A program made the position numbers and the translations under genes. This document shows, piece after piece, positions 1 to 64,000 of a DNA stretch of 64,000 bases (the stretch's first letter is position 1; each line of letters starts with the position of its first letter). A model generated the notes under the pieces. It was given only the letters and a program-made list of their open reading frames with translations. It ran no database searches and was not told where the DNA came from. Source of the DNA: Tethya wilhelma (taxonomy: Eukaryota; Porifera; Demospongiae; Tethyida; Tethyidae); contig CAXIPT010000001.1 of assembly GCA_964030475.1 (NCBI GenBank), forward strand, positions 8,145,687-8,209,686, given 5' to 3'.

Positions 1-2577
1 TACCAGTACCGTTACCACTGAAGGCCGACTCTGATATCTTCCAGCTTCCACTGCACTATGGTACTAGCAGTGAGAAGAGGAGTACTAGTAGCGGATCACA
101 ACCTGGCGACAAGGAGAGGCTCATTGTTCTTGGGATTCCTCTGCACAAGTTCTCAAAACCTGTTCAGTTTCTAGTTTGTGTTAGTGGAGTTATGCTATTC
201 TACTTACTGTATGGCTATACACAGGTCAGTAACTATTTTGTACATGTATTTCTTTGTATGTGATGAACAGATATTCTGTTAGGACTATTGTTGCCATACT
301 ATAATGTGCAGGAGTGGATATTCAATGTGGAAGGGTTTAAGCCATTTGGTTGGTACCTCACCTTGGTCCAGTTTGTGTTTTACTCCATCTTTGGTGGACT
401 GGAGAGTGTGGTGCGTGGAGAGAAGACTAGGAGGTTAGACTTTTGTTGTTGTATGTAGTTCTAGCTGATTATTTGTTCAATTGAACCAAAGATAATGGCC
501 AGAGCCCTAAATTATGGCAATCTAATTGTCATCACGCTTTCTCTGTTGGCATCCAGTGTTGTATTCTCACTGCATTATTGTACGAACCAATAGATTGTGC
601 ACTCATCCCATCGTACTTCTATATACGTGTGTCTATTATCTAGGGTTCCAGTCAAGACCTACATGTTCTTGGCATTCCTCACTGTGTCCACCATGGGTCT
701 CTCCAACACCTCCCTGGGATACCTCAACTACCCTACACAGGTAAACATATTACAACATCATTGGTACATGTAGCAGGCTATACATGCGTGCATGTATCCT
801 AGATGTTAGTACGTATTTGTTACAAAACTCACTGCTAAAACCAGTGATATTGAAGAAAGTAGCTGCAATCTTATCATCTTTCAAAGTTAAGAATAATTAT
901 GGCAAAAGTTTCATGGTTGATGTGTCTTTGATGAGCACTGTGCACATGGGAGTTGTGAGCTAATTGTAAAGATAGTGGTATGAAAACTTGAGCAGAAGCT
1001 GAGTGAGTGCTTGCATTTTTGCGAGATGCCAATGAAAAACAATACACGTTTATCCATTAAACAATTATTTGAAACCCATACTTGTAAATCTACCTTGTAA
1101 AAATAATGTAGTGGAAGCACTCTATACATATTCACAGGAATGAGCAAAAATGACTGTATATTTTGTCCAAGTTATGTTCACAATGATGTGTTTGTGTAAC
1201 AGGTGATATTCAAAAGCTGCAAGCTAATTCCAGTAATGATCGGGGGTATCCTCATTCAAGGTGTGTTGCCTGGTGTGTGTGTGTCACTGTGTGCACTTGT
1301 GGTCTGCATCGATGCAGCTGGTGTGCGCAGTCATTACAGTTGAATACCTGTTTACTCAAATGTTGTTAGGCAAGAAGTACACTATTCTTGATGGTGTTTC
1401 TCTGTTCCTCATGAGTGTTGGTCTCATCATGTTCACTCTCGCAGACAGTAGTGTCCAACCAAACTTCAACATGACTGGTAAATTGTCCTAAGCCTTGTTG
1501 CCATACCTTTTTGTTTGATTTTTTTCCTTAGGTAGGAAGCTTCTAACTTGCATGTTCCATTCATATAGCTCAATAGCATTCACACTGCATGAAATCACCT
1601 TTCTTTGTTTTCTTTGTGTTGAACCCTTCTCCAGGTGTATTGCTCATATCACTTGCTCTCTGTGCTGATGCTGTCATTGGTAATGTACAAGAGAAGACAC
1701 TCAAGCATTACTCAGCCTCCAATGTAGAACTGGTCCTCTATTCCTACTTCTTTGGTGTGTTCTACATCTTCTTTGGGATCTTGTTCTCGGGCTCTTTGGT
1801 TCCTGCCTTTGAGTTCTGTCTAAAGGTGTGGAATATGTTCCTAAAAAAGCTCCCTCTTTTCTTTCAGTAAAGGGAGAGAGAATTGCTCTGGATACTAAGA
1901 GCATAGCTTGAATGTGTTCTTGTGTGTATGCTGTGAATATAGAAGCTGTACGTATATTTCTATAGAATCCAAAGGTGTACTTCATGGCTGGTATATTTTC
2001 TCTGACTGGTTATTTGGGTATCAACTTTGTATTGGTTCTAGTGAGATCTTTTGGGGCTCTCATTGCTGTAACTGGTATGTGTTGTAGCACGCATGTAGTA
2101 TTTGACTTGACTCAACCTAACCTTCCATTTATTTTTCTAGTCACTACATTTCGTAAGGCAGTGACCATGGTGTTGTCATTCCTTTTCTTCACAAAGCCAT
2201 TCACCTCCCAGTAAGTGTTACATAGAGCAGCAGTTTTGTATAGTATGTCCATAATATTTCCTATCCAGTAGACTGTGTATTTTCTCTCATGGTATATGAA
2301 TGGTTCCTTCAGGCTTTCACAATAATCAATGTCTGACCAAGCTTCCACACTATTGTAGAGTACTACATGTATGCCATTCCTAAACTATAATTATTATGCA
2401 ACTCCTGATCCTGGTTCAATTATATATAGGTATATATGGGCAGGGTTGATTGTACTGTTGGCGATTGGATTCAATGTGTACAGTAAAAACCGTGGTAAGT
2501 TGGACCGCTTCATTCAAGTCAACCTGTTTCATATGAGGCTTAGAAGTCGCAATAGGAAGACTGTGTCCGAAGTATAA
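1..2577 (+). CDS. SLC35B3: PAPS transporter, SLC35B3-like (5' partial, spliced)
   Basis: Multi-pass Golgi-type nucleotide-sugar/nucleotide-sulfate transporter; the family moves 3'-phosphoadenosine 5'-phosphosulfate into the Golgi for sulfation. Exons read in one frame: 1-224, 312-433, 644-740, 1203-1260, 1370-1477, 1635-1825, 1966-2074, 2141-2210 and 2430-2577, all with GT/AG borders and matching phase. Diagnostic stretches include GLSNTSLGYLNYPTQ, the KSCKLIPVM helix, ALCADAVIGNVQEK, FGALIAVTVTT and the C-terminal NVYSKN. These match what I know of SLC35B3 better than SLC35B2. No in-frame Met occurs in the first exon before PVPLPLKADSD, so the start lies left of the window. Stop is TAA at 2575. 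The gene is head-to-tail with SMG1, 476 bp upstream of it. B2/B3 assignment is from remembered family sequence. Confidence 0.9.
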
Positions 2578-3053
2578 CCATGCACGCACTGAGCGAGCTG
2601 CATGTGTATCAGATTGACCAGCCTCACAATGTATATGTAACATGCGTACTAGCTATAATATCGGCTAGTGCTTTTCACATAATGTCTGTGATTGCAATAC
2701 TTGGTAGCTCACATTTGTGTGTGATGCATACAAACTGATGTCTGTATAATTTTTGCATTATTTTTAATCAACAAGCTATCTAAACTTTTGGTAATAACAA
2801 GTTATCAAAACTCAAGTAATAACCATAGTGAGTAATAACATTTGAAAATATTTTTTTACCGCCAAAAATCAGCGATCATCTGATCATCACGGGACTTGGG
2901 TATACAACCTTTGGTCACGCCTACCATTAAAAATTGTACACTGTCATTGCCTTGAGACCGGGTTCGTTCTCTTTATTAAAAAAACTCCATAGACAGAGTG
3001 GCTCAAAGGAGTTTTGCAGCGAATTGGTTAGCTCCAAGGTTTAGAGTAATGTT
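2578..3053 (+). promoter_or_regulatory. Intergenic spacer, SLC35B3 3' end to SMG1 promoter
   Basis: Contains the 3' flank of the transporter gene and, by position, the SMG1 promoter and 5' UTR. It is AT-rich to about 2930, then becomes more mixed. No ORF, tRNA or convincing TATA box was seen. The spacer is short enough that both regulatory regions must be compact. Confidence 0.4.
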
Positions 3054-63694
<60,641 letters not shown>

Positions 63695-63883
63695 GTCAGT
63701 TGGAAATGCCATGCACACTGTCTCAAAGTGGAGCTCCTTGTGTATAGAGCTTGATGTGTACTGGGAGTTTTGTTGGTTTAGGTTTAAGTTTCCCTTCTAC
63801 ATTTCTATATGCTGTCGATTGGGATATTTTTCATTGCTAAAATTTTGCTTACAGTTTAATTTTCACCACTTGCGTTATATACC

Positions 63884-63990
63884 GTATAGCCGGAAATATT
63901 GACGGGGATTTTAATTTGACGGTTTGACGGTCAAAGTCCAAATCGTCAAATTTAAATCCGCCAATTTTTTGACCGCCGTATATGAATGTA
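63884..63990. repeat. MITE-like end in SMG1 intron 49
   Basis: accgtatagccggaaatatt resembles the left end of the element at 8321. Internal complementary stretches (ttaatttgacggtttgacgg / ccaaatcgtcaaatttaaat) suggest a foldback element that may continue near the window edge. Confidence 0.5.
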
Positions 63991-64000
63991 TTGTGCGCAT

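Overview
The window looks like nuclear DNA of an animal, most likely a demosponge of the Amphimedon type. The evidence is a spliced SMG1 kinase gene with many short introns, a spliced SLC35B-type nucleotide-sulfate transporter, abundant (CT)n and (CA)n microsatellites, MITE-like inverted-repeat elements, and families of intronless membrane-protein genes resembling those I associate with sponges. The organism call is inference; the gene calls rest on reading exon by exon.

Layout. Positions 1-2577 (+) hold the 3' part of a PAPS transporter gene of the SLC35B3 type (nine exons seen, 5' end outside the window). Positions 3054-63694 (+) hold one huge gene, SMG1, the PIKK-family kinase of nonsense-mediated mRNA decay. 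I could place 49 exons with consistent splice phase; the gene runs past the right edge, so the FATC end is not seen. Most SMG1 introns are 60-500 bp, but five are enlarged and act as hosts for other genes. Intron 8216-17692 holds four tandem intronless UDP-glycosyltransferases (+), arranged as a duplicated gene pair. Introns 19588-26621 and 26746-44399 hold an array of eight copies (five intact, three partial or broken) plus a relic, all on the minus strand, encoding a Cys-rich, roughly nine-pass membrane protein. Intron 47584-52579 holds a 1,291-residue protein (+) with a beta-helix-like ectodomain joined to a membrane module recognisably related to that of the array. Intron 56610-61116 holds one intact 7TM receptor gene (-), a second copy broken by a 56-bp deletion, and a third fragment.

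The most unusual content is the array plus the 1,291-residue relative. They share an ectodomain-proximal CP...CxC motif, a juxtamembrane CxxC...CxxC pair, a WNLDFG/LNLDFG segment, and a SPYK/GPYK...R loop. In the array, variation is concentrated in the ectodomain and in loops predicted to be extracellular. The cytosolic tail is nearly fixed and carries YxxL and ExxxLL-type sorting signals. This looks like a receptor or transporter family that I cannot assign to a named family.

Assembly cautions. Single N bases at 4795, 26587 and 29678 and a run of N at 26230-26419 mark contig joins. At 4795 SMG1 loses coding sequence and the splice phase breaks. The 1,334 bp ending at the N at 29678 recur at 19623-20956, so the partial copy there may be an assembly duplicate.
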